Of a DNA stretch of 25,853 bases, positions 18,687-25,853 are shown piece by piece. Location of the stretch: the IMG/VR virus record IMGVR_UViG_3300027788_001139, positions 1 through 25,853 of that record, one strand, 5' to 3'. The translations under genes were made by a program, and so were the position numbers. This DNA comes from a virus. Position 1 is the stretch's first letter. Each line of letters opens with the position of its first letter. The notes under the pieces are model-generated. The model saw only the letters and a list, made by a program, of their open reading frames with translations. It searched no databases and was not told the DNA's origin.

Positions 18687-21001
18687 ATCTTACAGCTTTC
18701 GCAGTCTTCATCATCTTCGTATGGAGTTTCAGCTTCTCCGTCATACGCATGATGTGTCTCGCCGTCAGTCATTTCGCCAGCACCATCAAAAGTGTTGAAG
18801 TAATAAAGCTGCTTTAACCCGTATTTGTACGCTGTTACTAAATCAGTTAACATAACTGACATTGGGATCTTATGATCTTCAAAATGCTCTGGATTATAGG
18901 AGGTATTTACACTAATACCTTGATCTATATATTTTTGAAGTATAGCACAGATCTTAAGATAACCATCAGGAGACTTTTGATCCCACAATAAGTCATACTT
19001 ATTTTTGAGATGGTGGTAACCAGGAACTACCTGGGCCATGACTCCATCCTTACTCTGTTTGTAACTAACTAATGCACGGGGTGGTTCAATACCATTCGTA
19101 CTATTAGATATTTGAGCGCTTGTTTCAGCTGGCATAAGTGCCATTAGAGTAGAGTTGCGAGGTCCCGTTTCTTTGAGCTTTTCTCTAAGCTCGTTCCACG
19201 GTAGTCTTTCTTTATGCTCTATTAAATTATCTAGCTCTCTTTTATATGTATCAATTGGGAGAACTCCACCGGCATATTTTGTGTGATTTTTTAACTTTAT
19301 TTCACCTTTTTCTTCAGCTAATTGTTGAGATGCCTTAATTAGATAATATGACCATGCTTCCGCGTATTCATCTACGGTTTCAAATGCACCTTCATCGTAT
19401 TTAAGTCCACGTTTTGCCAAGAAGTATGCTAGGTTGATAATACCAATACCTAGCGGTCTACGATTCATAGTTCCTTTTTCTGCTGCTAATACTGGATATG
19501 ATTGATAATCAAGTAACTCGTCAAGAGCTCGGACTGCAAGATCACAATACTTTTCGAACTCATTGGGATGATTGATAAGGCCCCAATTGATTGCTGATAA
19601 AGTACATAGCGAAATCTCTCCATCTTCTGGATTATCTGATAGTGGACTTGTAGGTAAATCTATTTCGCAACACAGGTTACTCATACGAATAGGAGCAAGT
19701 TTAGGATCAAATGATCCATGCTCATTTGCATGATCTACATTCATTATATAGATTCTACCGGTATCTTTTCTTTGCTGTATTAATGTTGAAAATACTTCAG
19801 TTGCAGGCAATGTCTTTTTACGAACAGAACGAGCTTTTTCATATTTCTCATATAGTTCTTTAAACTTTGCTTGATCGTCAAAGAATGCTTCGTATAAACC
19901 AGGAACATCATTTGGATCAAAGAAGGTTATGTTGCCACCACTAAGTAATCTTTCATACATCAGTTTGTTAACTTGGAATGCATAATCCATATGCCTTACA
20001 CGATTTTCTTCGATACCTTTATTGTTTTTAAGTACTACAAGATCTTCGAATTCGTAATGCCACATAGGTAGATAAACAGTAGCGGCTCCTCCACGAACAC
20101 CACCCTGACTACAAGATTTTACTGCAGCCTGGAAGTATTTAAGGAATGGAATAAGTCCAGTATGAACTACTGAACCATCACCGACTTTAGAACCTTCGGC
20201 TCTTATAGAGCCTGCGCCAATACCAATACCAGCTTTCTTAGATATATATTTTACTATTGAAGTGGCAGTAGCATTAATAGAATCGAGACTATCGCCAGAT
20301 TCGATAAGCACACAACTTGAAAACTGACGGGTTGGTGTGCGCACACCAGCCATGATTGGCGTAGGTAGCGATATATAGAATTGCGAGATAGCATCATAAT
20401 AATCTTTGACATATTTCATCCTAATTTTTTCAGAGTATTTAGCAAACAATGTAGCTGAAATCATCATATACAATATTTGCGGGGTTTCGTAATGCTGTTT
20501 GGTTCTTCGGTCTTGAACCAAATATTTACCCCTGAACTGTTCCATACCTGCATAAGTAAATGAATCGTCTCTTTCATGCTTAATATAAGCATCGAGCTCT
20601 AATAATTCTTCGCGGGTGTAATCTTGCATAATAGCCGGATCATACACGTCGCGATCTATATTATCGATAACAACTTCAACTAATGAATGTGGGGTATATT
20701 GACCATAGACTTCTTTACGAAGCTTATAGGATACTAATCTAGCCGCAACGAATTGATAATTCGGAGTATGATCTGAGATCAACTCAGCAGCAGATTTTAT
20801 AAGTAGCTCATGAATATCATAAGCGGGGATTTTGTCGTACAGTTGGATATTCGCTTTTATTTCTATTTCAGAAATAGAAACACCGGAAATATTTTCCGTG
20901 GCCCATTCTAAAACCTTGTGTACTTTTTCTAAGTCAAAGTCTTGTGATGTACCATTGCGTTTGGTTACGTGCATCGTCATAAGTGGTTGTCCGTCATTCA
21001 T
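18683..21001 (-). CDS. nrdA: Ribonucleotide reductase class Ia, alpha subunit
   Basis: The catalytic subunit reducing ribonucleoside diphosphates. The 772-residue protein has an N-terminal ATP-cone (VTKRNGTSQDFDLEKVHKVL), then active-site C230 (FSSCVLIESGD), N442, C444 and E446 in SNLCCEIDLP, C466 (ISLCTLSAIN), the radical-transfer pair Y733/Y734 (QLYYFNTFDG), and the C-terminal C767/C770 (CESC) that is reduced by glutaredoxin or thioredoxin. Transcription starts about 21023 from the early promoter. No ribosome binding site precedes the ATG at 21001; ATG at 20980 (MTMHVTKRNG) has a weak GGA nine bases upstream and may be the real start. Confidence 0.97.
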   Translation of the reverse strand: MNDGQPLMTMHVTKRNGTSQDFDLEKVHKVLEWATENISGVSISEIEIKANIQLYDKIPAYDIHELLIKSAAELISDHTPNYQFVAARLVSYKLRKEVYGQYTPHSLVEVVIDNIDRDVYDPAIMQDYTREELLELDAYIKHERDDSFTYAGMEQFRGKYLVQDRRTKQHYETPQILYMMISATLFAKYSEKIRMKYVKDYYDAISQFYISLPTPIMAGVRTPTRQFSSCVLIESGDSLDSINATATSIVKYISKKAGIGIGAGSIRAEGSKVGDGSVVHTGLIPFLKYFQAAVKSCSQGGVRGGAATVYLPMWHYEFEDLVVLKNNKGIEENRVRHMDYAFQVNKLMYERLLSGGNITFFDPNDVPGLYEAFFDDQAKFKELYEKYEKARSVRKKTLPATEVFSTLIQQRKDTGRIYIMNVDHANEHGSFDPKLAPIRMSNLCCEIDLPTSPLSDNPEDGEISLCTLSAINWGLINHPNEFEKYCDLAVRALDELLDYQSYPVLAAEKGTMNRRPLGIGIINLAYFLAKRGLKYDEGAFETVDEYAEAWSYYLIKASQQLAEEKGEIKLKNHTKYAGGVLPIDTYKRELDNLIEHKERLPWNELREKLKETGPRNSTLMALMPAETSAQISNSTNGIEPPRALVSYKQSKDGVMAQVVPGYHHLKNKYDLLWDQKSPDGYLKICAILQKYIDQGISVNTSYNPEHFEDHKIPMSVMLTDLVTAYKYGLKQLYYFNTFDGAGEMTDGETHHAYDGEAETPYEDDEDCESCKI

Positions 21002-21029
21002 AGTCAGTTAATTAATTAATAATGTATAT

Positions 21030-21058
21030 ATTATAACACAAAACTCAAGGTTTGTAAA
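21030..21058 (-). promoter_or_regulatory. Early sigma70-type promoter (TTTACA, 17 bp, TATAAT) of the nrd operon
   Basis: On the minus strand TTTACA (21053-21058), a 17-base spacer and TATAAT (21030-21035) continuing ATATAC. The predicted start near 21023 leaves a 22-base AT-rich leader without a clear ribosome binding site before the first nrdA ATG. I see no ATP-cone repressor (NrdR) box pair beside it. Confidence 0.85.
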
Positions 21059-21071
21059 CGTTTATTTTAGC

Positions 21072-21443
21072 TTATTTCGTTTTGCTTAAGTGTTTTGCAA
21101 TTTGTCGTGCATGGACTTCGAATAGAGTATTTACATCTTCTTCCATAGCATCTATTCTATCTATAAGATCTTCATATCCATCAAAGCCTTCTAATCCACA
21201 CTTATTATGTGCCATGCTTTCTAGTATATCAATTCTTTCGGCAACAATAGGATATTGCTTTCTAAATTTAGCATCTTTTTTGGCTAACTCTAAATCGTAC
21301 TTTACAGCAAGATATTGCATAAACGTATCTACTTTCTTTTGAAACCAGATACCCACAGTAGTACCTTCAAACCATTTGTAGAATGAACTACCAATGATCG
21401 AAGATAAAATCGATTTAAGCGCGAGGATTATTAGCCAATTCAC
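21072..21443 (-). CDS. Membrane-anchored helical protein, 123 aa
   Basis: The protein starts MNWLIILALKSILSSIIGSS with an N-terminal hydrophobic helix (about 3-19), perhaps a membrane anchor, then FYKWFEGTTVGIWFQKKVD. It continues as charged helices, including IVAERIDILESMAHN and YEDLIDRIDAMEEDVNTLF, likely to form a coiled coil. The start is one base after the stop of the lipase gene. I do not recognise the family. Its place at the end of the envelope group (spanin-like proteins and lipase) suggests action at the membrane. Confidence 0.75.
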   Translation of the reverse strand: MNWLIILALKSILSSIIGSSFYKWFEGTTVGIWFQKKVDTFMQYLAVKYDLELAKKDAKFRKQYPIVAERIDILESMAHNKCGLEGFDGYEDLIDRIDAMEEDVNTLFEVHARQIAKHLSKTK

Positions 21444-21444
21444 A

Positions 21445-22203
21445 TTACTTCTCCTTAGATAGGGTCTTTAACGCTTGAACATAATTTGGCATACCGTGAT
21501 CTACAACTCCATCAAAGAATTTAAATCTTTTCCATGAGTTAACGATACCATAAAATGTATCAGCCCATGTAGGCTTAAGTGCCTTTAAACCAAATCTGTC
21601 AAAGTAAATCATAGTACCGTGATGTCTAAATCCTAACCAAGCTGGTGGGATTCTACATACGATATCATTGTTATTCATAAATCTGTAGTGATCGCATTTG
21701 ATATTTTTGATGAAGTGTTTTCCACCAACTCTTGGAGATCCAAATGTGAAGAGCTCAGTAGGCGGATATCGCGTGGCACTAATTGTAGCCATCGCAGCAC
21801 CGAGACTATGCCCAGTGAAATATACATCTTTGCGAACCTTTAGTTGGTCATTATGTTCTAGTTCTTTTACAATGTCCATCCAGACATCATCTACTTCTTG
21901 TTGGAAACCGCCGTGGACTTTACCACCTGCTTTGGCTGTATTTTTAACAACCTTTAAATCTGCAAGTACGTCATTCAGCTTGGAAGGTTCGGTTCCTCTA
22001 AAAGCAAACCATAGATCATTTCTATCTTTTGCAATGAGTACTTCTGCACCATCCCTACTAATAATTTTACCTGAAGCAAACCCTAGTTTTTTACATGCGG
22101 TATCTGCTGGTTTTGGATTCATATATGCGATAGCCGAAAGTTTGGCAGCTACTTGTGCCCTCTCCCATACAGTCATTGTTTCTTTCATTCTACTTGTCGC
22201 CAT
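21445..22203 (-). CDS. Class 3 lipase-like alpha/beta hydrolase
   Basis: The 252-residue protein is of lipase class 3 type. It has WFAFRGTEPSKL (oxyanion-hole region, 65-76), nucleophile S133 in VYFTGHSLGAAMAT, then LFTFGSPRVGG, catalytic Asp D180 in NNNDIVCRIPP and His H195 in FRHHGTMIYF. Family members cleave acyl esters of lipids. No signal peptide is visible, so the enzyme would act on the inner membrane from inside or after lysis. AGG lies nine bases before the ATG at 22203, and the start overlaps the lipoprotein gene by 14 bases. With that neighbour, a role in membrane breakdown or lipid remodelling during infection is plausible. Confidence 0.9.
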   Translation of the reverse strand: MATSRMKETMTVWERAQVAAKLSAIAYMNPKPADTACKKLGFASGKIISRDGAEVLIAKDRNDLWFAFRGTEPSKLNDVLADLKVVKNTAKAGGKVHGGFQQEVDDVWMDIVKELEHNDQLKVRKDVYFTGHSLGAAMATISATRYPPTELFTFGSPRVGGKHFIKNIKCDHYRFMNNNDIVCRIPPAWLGFRHHGTMIYFDRFGLKALKPTWADTFYGIVNSWKRFKFFDGVVDHGMPNYVQALKTLSKEK

Positions 22204-22741
22204 CTTTTTTCACCTCAATTGCTGCACCTACTGCAGGCTTATCTTTTATTGTTACATTTCTATAGTATATTACTACTTCTCCTAATTGCTTGATATACCT
22301 TTTTAGTTCTTGCATATCTTCTGCCATTACTTTATAATCACCTATAGTTGTGGCAACGAAAACAATCTCTCCGTTATTTTGTTCTTTCATCTCATCCATG
22401 AACCTATCTAAATAGGTATAACCAATAGGCCATTCAGGATTCTCTGTATCTTCTTTAGCGCATGCTTTAGGTCTAAATGTCTCATGAGTGCCATCGTCTT
22501 TTACAATGTGTTCACCCTTCTCATTTAGTTTCATCTGCTTTGCGCAAGGGTTAGCAATCTTTGCTTCGGATACAACATACCAATTAGGAGCAGTTAAGTC
22601 CACAGGCCTTGGAAGATCTGGTTGCATAATTTCTATTTCAACCGGCTTAGAGATAATCTCTATTTCCTTAGTTCCTAGTAAAGAACAACCACTAGTTAGT
22701 GCTAGTAGTATCGGTAATACTGTATAATTTCTTAGTATCAT
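22190..22741 (-). CDS. Lipoprotein, candidate outer-membrane spanin
   Basis: The 183-residue protein has a lipoprotein signal, MILRNYTVLPILLALTSGC, with lipobox cysteine C19. The mature part is Pro-rich at first (KPVEIEIMQPDLPRPVDL) and later mixed alpha/beta (GEIVFVATTIGDYKVMAEDM). A strong GAGGGA seven bases before the ATG lies inside the upstream coiled-coil gene, which it overlaps by 50 bases in another frame. That arrangement, inner-membrane coiled coil then overlapping lipoprotein, is typical of Rz/Rz1 spanin pairs that fuse the two membranes at lysis. It is longer than most outer spanins, so the spanin call is tentative. Confidence 0.8.
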   Translation of the reverse strand: MILRNYTVLPILLALTSGCSLLGTKEIEIISKPVEIEIMQPDLPRPVDLTAPNWYVVSEAKIANPCAKQMKLNEKGEHIVKDDGTHETFRPKACAKEDTENPEWPIGYTYLDRFMDEMKEQNNGEIVFVATTIGDYKVMAEDMQELKRYIKQLGEVVIYYRNVTIKDKPAVGAAIEVKKDGDK

Positions 22742-23075
22742 CTTCTAATCCCTCCATCACGTCTTGACTGCCTTTATTAAATCTACTTTCCATCAGTCCT
22801 GGCTTTTTAATTGCCAGCATATCTAAATTGTGTCTTGCGAATATCGATAAATATTCCGCCTTTTCAGCTTCAATCGCTGCGTTTACTCTACCCATATTAA
22901 GTAAAGCCTGTCCTTGTTTTTCAAAGGATTCTTTCATCGCCTCGAAAGCAGCTTGTTGTTCAGCTACCGCACTTTCAAGTGCTGCATTATTAGATACTAG
23001 TGTTTGGTTTTCCTGGTGTAACCAGTAACCACCTAGGCCTAGTATCAATATTATTCCTATCAATAATTGATTCAT
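22692..23075 (-). CDS. Membrane-anchored coiled-coil protein, candidate inner-membrane spanin
   Basis: The 127-residue protein has an N-terminal membrane helix (about 4-19, LLIGIILILGLGGYWL) and a long Ala/Glu/Gln-rich coiled coil (about 22-75). FARHNLDMLAIKKPGLMESRFNKG follows, a segment I recall from phage Rz-like proteins. Topology and length match an inner-membrane spanin. The end of the gene overlaps the start of a lipoprotein gene, as in Rz/Rz1 pairs. It is joined to the preceding gene by TAATG. Confidence 0.8.
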   Translation of the reverse strand: MNQLLIGIILILGLGGYWLHQENQTLVSNNAALESAVAEQQAAFEAMKESFEKQGQALLNMGRVNAAIEAEKAEYLSIFARHNLDMLAIKKPGLMESRFNKGSQDVMEGLEDDTKKLYSITDTTSTN

Positions 23076-23341
23076 TAATCTTGTTCCTCTATCTTATAGT
23101 TCAATCCATCCGCGCCCGCGAACTTCACTCTTCGGCCTTCTTCATCTATGAAGACTAAAATTTTCTCTTTCTCAGTTATTATTTTTGGGACGTTTTTAAA
23201 GACTTGGTCGTCTCCGTCGCCATATACAGCATTATAAGATACCGTAACTGTATGGAAGGTTTGAAACCATGATTTAATCCATATCCAAAATCTGCGTAAT
23301 GCATTTTTTATGCCAATCAATAGTTTCTTCACTTTATTCAT
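23075..23341 (-). CDS. Conserved phage hypothetical, 88 aa
   Basis: The 88-residue protein has a basic, Trp-rich amphipathic start (MNKVKKLLIGIKNALRRFWI, WIKSWFQ) that may lie on the membrane, then a small beta domain: HTVTVSYNAVYGDGDDQVF, KEKILVFIDEEGRRVKF and AGADGLNYKIEE. The latter half resembles small proteins I recall from marine T4-like phages. Its TAA overlaps the spanin-like ATG. Its function is unknown. Confidence 0.78.
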   Translation of the reverse strand: MNKVKKLLIGIKNALRRFWIWIKSWFQTFHTVTVSYNAVYGDGDDQVFKNVPKIITEKEKILVFIDEEGRRVKFAGADGLNYKIEEQD

Positions 23342-23342
23342 A

Positions 23343-23825
23343 TTAGTATGCTAGTCTGTTTTCTAATTGACTCATTGCGTAATTAAAATCAGCGTATGCC
23401 TTTTGTACTTTTTTAAGATCTTTAGATAGTTCGCCAGCTCCTTCGCCTTTCTTATCAAGCTTTTCTAGGTTAGCCAGATGTCCTTTAAGACTTGCTGCTT
23501 TTTTAAGTATTTGATCTACGTTTTTGTCTTTAGACTTATCAAACGAATCAGCTTCTTTTAATGGTGTAGTTCCTTCTTTTAAAACAGATATAAGGTTGTC
23601 AATAAACCTCTTGTCGTCTTTGTCACTACCGCGAAGATCCGCCCATATGAGAATTTCATCTTCAACCTTTAAAGGGAGTTTTTTGCCCTTGCGGACAGCA
23701 TCAAATGCTCGCTTGTGTTTTTTTACTATTTTTACCCATTCAGGATCATCGTCGTGTAACCTCATGATGTCGCGATAGTCTTCTTTAACTTCTTTTGATG
23801 GTCTAAAATCTTTAAAATCTTTCAT
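23343..23825 (-). CDS. Lys/Asp-rich helical protein with MKDF start, 160 aa
   Basis: A 160-residue, very charged helical protein, MKDFKDFRPSKEVKEDYRDI, with KVEDEILIWADLRGSDKDD and a long C-terminal helix region ending QLENRLAY. The MKDFKDF start resembles those of the two genes upstream and T4 internal head proteins (MKTYQEF). It has no membrane helix and no cysteine. A packaged internal head protein or scaffold component is one reading; sequence alone does not prove it. Confidence 0.72.
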   Translation of the reverse strand: MKDFKDFRPSKEVKEDYRDIMRLHDDDPEWVKIVKKHKRAFDAVRKGKKLPLKVEDEILIWADLRGSDKDDKRFIDNLISVLKEGTTPLKEADSFDKSKDKNVDQILKKAASLKGHLANLEKLDKKGEGAGELSKDLKKVQKAYADFNYAMSQLENRLAY

Positions 23826-23835
23826 GGTGTTTCCC

Positions 23836-24105
23836 TTATAGTTTATCGACGTCGATTCCTAATACTTTTTTGATAGCCGCTTTGAGTTTCTTCTCGTCTG
23901 TTCCCCAATGCTTGCTCATATTATTAAACTTTACTGTGGTTCCTGACACATTAACATCACGGCCTGATACATCGTATCCAGCTTTTTTAAATGCAGCTTC
24001 TACGTCACGTCCGTATGCTCGGTTTTTAAGCTCGAGTTCAGTTCCTCTCCAGTATCTAAAATCATACTTAGACAGTTCTTCTTTTAATTGCTCGAATGTT
24101 TTCAT
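23836..24105 (-). CDS. Small basic protein with capsid-targeting-like start, 89 aa
   Basis: The 89-residue protein opens MKTFEQLKEELSKYDFRYWR, then ELKNRAYGRDVEAAFKKAGY and VSGTTVKFNNMSKHWG, ending in a Lys-rich helix. MKTFEQLKEE is close to the T4 capsid-targeting peptide MKTYQEFIAE, and LKE fits the prohead protease pattern (L/I)-x-E. I therefore suggest a packaged head protein. It is compact with a mixed fold in the remainder. It lies two bases after another gene with the same kind of start. Confidence 0.72.
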   Translation of the reverse strand: MKTFEQLKEELSKYDFRYWRGTELELKNRAYGRDVEAAFKKAGYDVSGRDVNVSGTTVKFNNMSKHWGTDEKKLKAAIKKVLGIDVDKL

Positions 24106-24107
24106 GT

Positions 24108-24521
24108 CTAATCCTTTATCTTATACTTTTTAATAAGTATTTCTTTAGCTTGATGCATCGCCATATTTGCAGCATCTACATTTTTTATTTTATCAAAGAC
24201 GATATCGCCGCCACCGTAATCAAAGAACCTTTCAATATCTCTTAGACTTTTAGGTCTGTCTTTCTTAAGAGCTTTTTCAAGAGAAGGCATAATCTTTTTT
24301 ACATCAGAGTTTACATTTTCTTTAACTTCTTTTTTGGACTCAGCAGCTTTTCTTCTAGTTAAAATCCTTTCGACAAATCTACGGCCGGCTTTGGTTCGGC
24401 CGTCATAAATATCTTTCTTTTTCTTTTTCTTGTCGTGAACTGCGTCTGATGGCATGTTTACACCACCGCCCCCAACAGAGTTGGCTGCTGCGTCTTCCCA
24501 TACGTCTCTAAATGTTTTCAT
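24108..24521 (-). CDS. Basic phage protein with capsid-targeting-like start, 137 aa
   Basis: The 137-residue protein opens MKTFRDVWEDAAANSVGGGG, a start of the type MKTF-x5-E-AAANS that I recall as recurrent in marine T4-like phages. It continues with a Lys run and IYDGRTKAGRRFVERILTRR, and a C-terminal helical domain ending LIKKYKIKD. The start resembles the T4 capsid-targeting peptide. It overlaps the preceding gene by four bases. The strong positive charge suits a DNA-associated or internal head protein. Confidence 0.75.
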   Translation of the reverse strand: MKTFRDVWEDAAANSVGGGGVNMPSDAVHDKKKKKKDIYDGRTKAGRRFVERILTRRKAAESKKEVKENVNSDVKKIMPSLEKALKKDRPKSLRDIERFFDYGGGDIVFDKIKNVDAANMAMHQAKEILIKKYKIKD

Positions 24522-25114
24522 CTTTTTATATCCGCACTCGTAATGAGTATTTGTTGTTTAGTTAAAACGTGTTCAACCTGATAGACGTTTAAACCAAAAA
24601 TAGAACCAGTAGGTTCTGTAAATTCTGAAACGTTTACCTTTGTATTTATATTTGCTATTATTTCAGCGGTGTTTGGTGAGGCAATTTCTTGTACTAATAT
24701 GTATTCACCAGGAGCAAGTTGGTTATTTTTATCAAACCAAGATGCACTTTCTGATATATCAATGGATCCATCAAAGTCTCCAAATATATCGTTTAAAACT
24801 TTTTGTAACTGATCATCGTCTAGACCAGTTTCTTCTTTTACCAGGAACAATGCAGAAGCATATGTTGCTAGTTTGGTTCCAAGTGATCCTGGAACTTTAT
24901 TAAGTAATCTTTTAATGTTAAATACTAATCTGTGAAAAATAGTATACGCTGACTTTTCTTGAGGCGTTTTTCTGTCTGCTTTTTTCTTAAGTATTTTACC
25001 GTTATTATCGATAATACCTAATCTATAAGCTTCCATATTTTCCCATGATGTAACTAATAACTTTAGAAACCTAAAGGCATAGAATAAGTCACCAGTTCTT
25101 GAGATTATCCCCAT
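24518..25114 (-). CDS. Conserved marine T4-like phage protein, 198 aa
   Basis: The 198-residue protein opens MGIISRTGDLFYAFRFLKLL, continues with EAYRLGIIDNNGK and FHRLVFNIKRLLNKVPG, then an Ala-rich helix YASALFLVKEETG and a C-terminal beta part. I recall proteins with this GDLFYAFRFL-RLVFNxKRLLNK pattern in marine T4-like phages, where they are unassigned. The hydrophobic N-terminus may be amphipathic rather than transmembrane. It shares overlaps of 1 and 4 bases with its neighbours. Confidence 0.82.
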   Translation of the reverse strand: MGIISRTGDLFYAFRFLKLLVTSWENMEAYRLGIIDNNGKILKKKADRKTPQEKSAYTIFHRLVFNIKRLLNKVPGSLGTKLATYASALFLVKEETGLDDDQLQKVLNDIFGDFDGSIDISESASWFDKNNQLAPGEYILVQEIASPNTAEIIANINTKVNVSEFTEPTGSIFGLNVYQVEHVLTKQQILITSADIKR

Positions 25115-25485
25115 TAAAATTTCCTTAATCTTTCGATTACGTTTTTGTCTAAAGGTATTTCTACCTTATAGTCTTCTTCTATATAATTTAAGAACACTAA
25201 AAATGTTTTCAGTACCGAGTAATGCTCTGGTTCAACTTTAAACCACATCATTTTATCGGCGGCAGAAATACCAAACACATTATATAATACTATAATGTGA
25301 TTTAGTATAAGCCTTTCCTGTAAATCACCAGATTGTTCATAACGTCTAAGTAATCTTTTAAGATACTTAAACCTAGTTAAATCTTCTTTAAACTCTTCGA
25401 CCTCAATACATTCCGGATTATTGTAATGGTGTGAGGCGAAGAGCTCAAAGTTCCTACTTGTCAGTTTATCAAATATTTTCATCAT
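25114..25485 (-). CDS. Conserved marine T4-like phage protein, 123 aa
   Basis: The 123-residue helical protein starts MMKIFDKLTSRNFELFASHH, followed by NNPECIEVEEFKEDLTRFKY and RLILNHIIVLYNVFGISAAD. The NFELFAxHHYxNPxCI and RLILNHxIVxxNVFGI stretches are familiar to me from marine T4-like genomes without a known role. The second codon is also ATG, so the start could be 25482. Its stop overlaps the next ATG by one base (TAATG). Confidence 0.83.
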   Translation of the reverse strand: MMKIFDKLTSRNFELFASHHYNNPECIEVEEFKEDLTRFKYLKRLLRRYEQSGDLQERLILNHIIVLYNVFGISAADKMMWFKVEPEHYSVLKTFLVFLNYIEEDYKVEIPLDKNVIERLRKF

Positions 25486-25507
25486 ATAATATCTATACTA
25501 GATAATT

Positions 25508-25853
25508 TTAGCTATATTCTTTTTGCAGCTCTTTAAAAGTTTTACCTTCAAATCCCATAAAGTCTTGGAAATACTTAACTAGGTTCTTTTCATCACCAGT
25601 AAATATACCAGCATCTGAACCCATCATACCATCGCCTTTACCTTTTTTAAACGAGATTTTAATCTTCAGCTTCTTAGCAGCTTTGTCACCACCAACATTT
25701 TTCATTTCGTCCGATTCAAAAGATGTTCTGATTTGAGCTTCTGCAATAGTACCTTCATCAAAAGAAACACCACCAAAGTATGGCCCAAGGCTACCTTTTG
25801 ATAAAAGTGTTTTAACTTCAGCTTTTGTCATACTTGGATCATCAAGCAAAAAC
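25508..25853 (-). CDS. Partial CDS, C-terminal part of an unrecognised phage protein
   Basis: The frame is open to the right edge of the window, so the N-terminus is missing. The visible part reads FLLDDPSMTKAEVKTLLSKG, GSLGPYFGGVSFDEGTIAEA, a Lys-rich stretch KAAKKLKIKISFKKGKGDG and a helical end FQDFMGFEGKTFKELQKEYS. I cannot identify it. It is probably upstream in the same transcription unit as the conserved genes at 25114 and 24518. Confidence 0.75.
   Translation of the reverse strand, partial: FLLDDPSMTKAEVKTLLSKGSLGPYFGGVSFDEGTIAEAQIRTSFESDEMKNVGGDKAAKKLKIKISFKKGKGDGMMGSDAGIFTGDEKNLVKYFQDFMGFEGKTFKELQKEYS

Noticed and set aside
21698-22285. 195-codon plus-strand open frame
   Set aside because: It is antisense to the lipase, whose catalytic motifs are clear; every supported gene in the window is on the minus strand.
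24381-24403. Perfect 7-base inverted repeat ACGGCCG with a 9-base loop
   Set aside because: It is inside a coding region (YDGRTKAGRR) with no U-run; the Gly-Arg codons explain the GC-rich arms.
24643-24650. TATAAATA late-promoter match
   Set aside because: It lies inside the 198-residue gene, about 120 bases from the next start and without a suitably placed ribosome binding site, so it is likely chance in AT-rich DNA.
1-25853. tRNA genes, CRISPR arrays, insertion sequences, attachment sites
   Set aside because: I looked for cloverleaf-type sequences, regularly spaced repeats and transposase or integrase motifs and saw none; a covariance-model scan would be the decisive check for tRNAs.

Overview
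The window looks like part of the genome of a marine T4-like myovirus. Every gene I support lies on the minus strand, so transcription runs from base 25853 towards base 1. The genes are packed with ATGA, TAATG or 1-10 base junctions. The DNA is AT-rich apart from one GC-rich small gene near the left end. Diagnostic genes are a FEN-family RNase H, PhoH, class Ia ribonucleotide reductase (nrdA, nrdB), a glutaredoxin, a T4-type lysozyme with the exact E-D-T catalytic spacing, and TATAAATA late promoters. Many small proteins resemble, from memory, conserved hypotheticals of marine T4-like phages (cyanomyophages and SAR11 or OM43 myophages). The host is probably a marine Gram-negative bacterium; I cannot name it.

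Layout in transcription order. 25853-23343: conserved phage genes, three of which (the proteins encoded at 23343, 23836 and 24108) start with MKxF-type peptides like the T4 capsid-targeting sequence. 23341-21445: an envelope and lysis group with an inner-membrane coiled-coil protein overlapping a lipoprotein gene (spanin-like) and a class 3 lipase. 21058-16507: an early promoter, then nrdA, a basic 58 aa protein, nrdB, a 55 aa membrane protein, glutaredoxin, a 46 aa zinc ribbon and a GIY-YIG-like protein. 16503-11698: two more early promoters and nucleic-acid genes (RNase H, PhoH, PD-(D/E)XK nuclease) followed by a peroxiredoxin. 11683-9519: another early promoter, a HAD phosphatase, small conserved proteins, an A-type Fe-S carrier and a SET-domain protein. 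9493-6274: late promoters, virion-type proteins, a PurD-like ATP-grasp protein, lysozyme and two holin-like membrane proteins.

The most unusual part is 6290-354. Directly downstream of the lysozyme and holin-like genes lies an apparently complete secreted-amyloid cassette: csgF-like, csgG-like, curlin-like protein A, a FecR-domain protein, curlin-like protein B, and a CHASE2/class III adenylate cyclase with its catalytic residues in place. I infer that late in infection the phage builds a CsgG-CsgF pore and exports two amyloid-type proteins, with the FecR protein and the cyclase linking the cell envelope to cAMP. csgF and csgG alone have, as I recall, been reported in some marine myophages. 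The extension to two curlin-like proteins, FecR and a CHASE2 cyclase is what deserves follow-up. Every exported protein of the cassette except the cyclase carries closely spaced cysteine pairs.

Five early promoters share T(G/T)TACA, a 17-base spacer and TATAATATA. Two of them place the start codon at the predicted transcription start, implying leaderless mRNAs. I see no tRNA, rRNA, CRISPR array or insertion sequence, and no gene-free stretch longer than about 155 bases.
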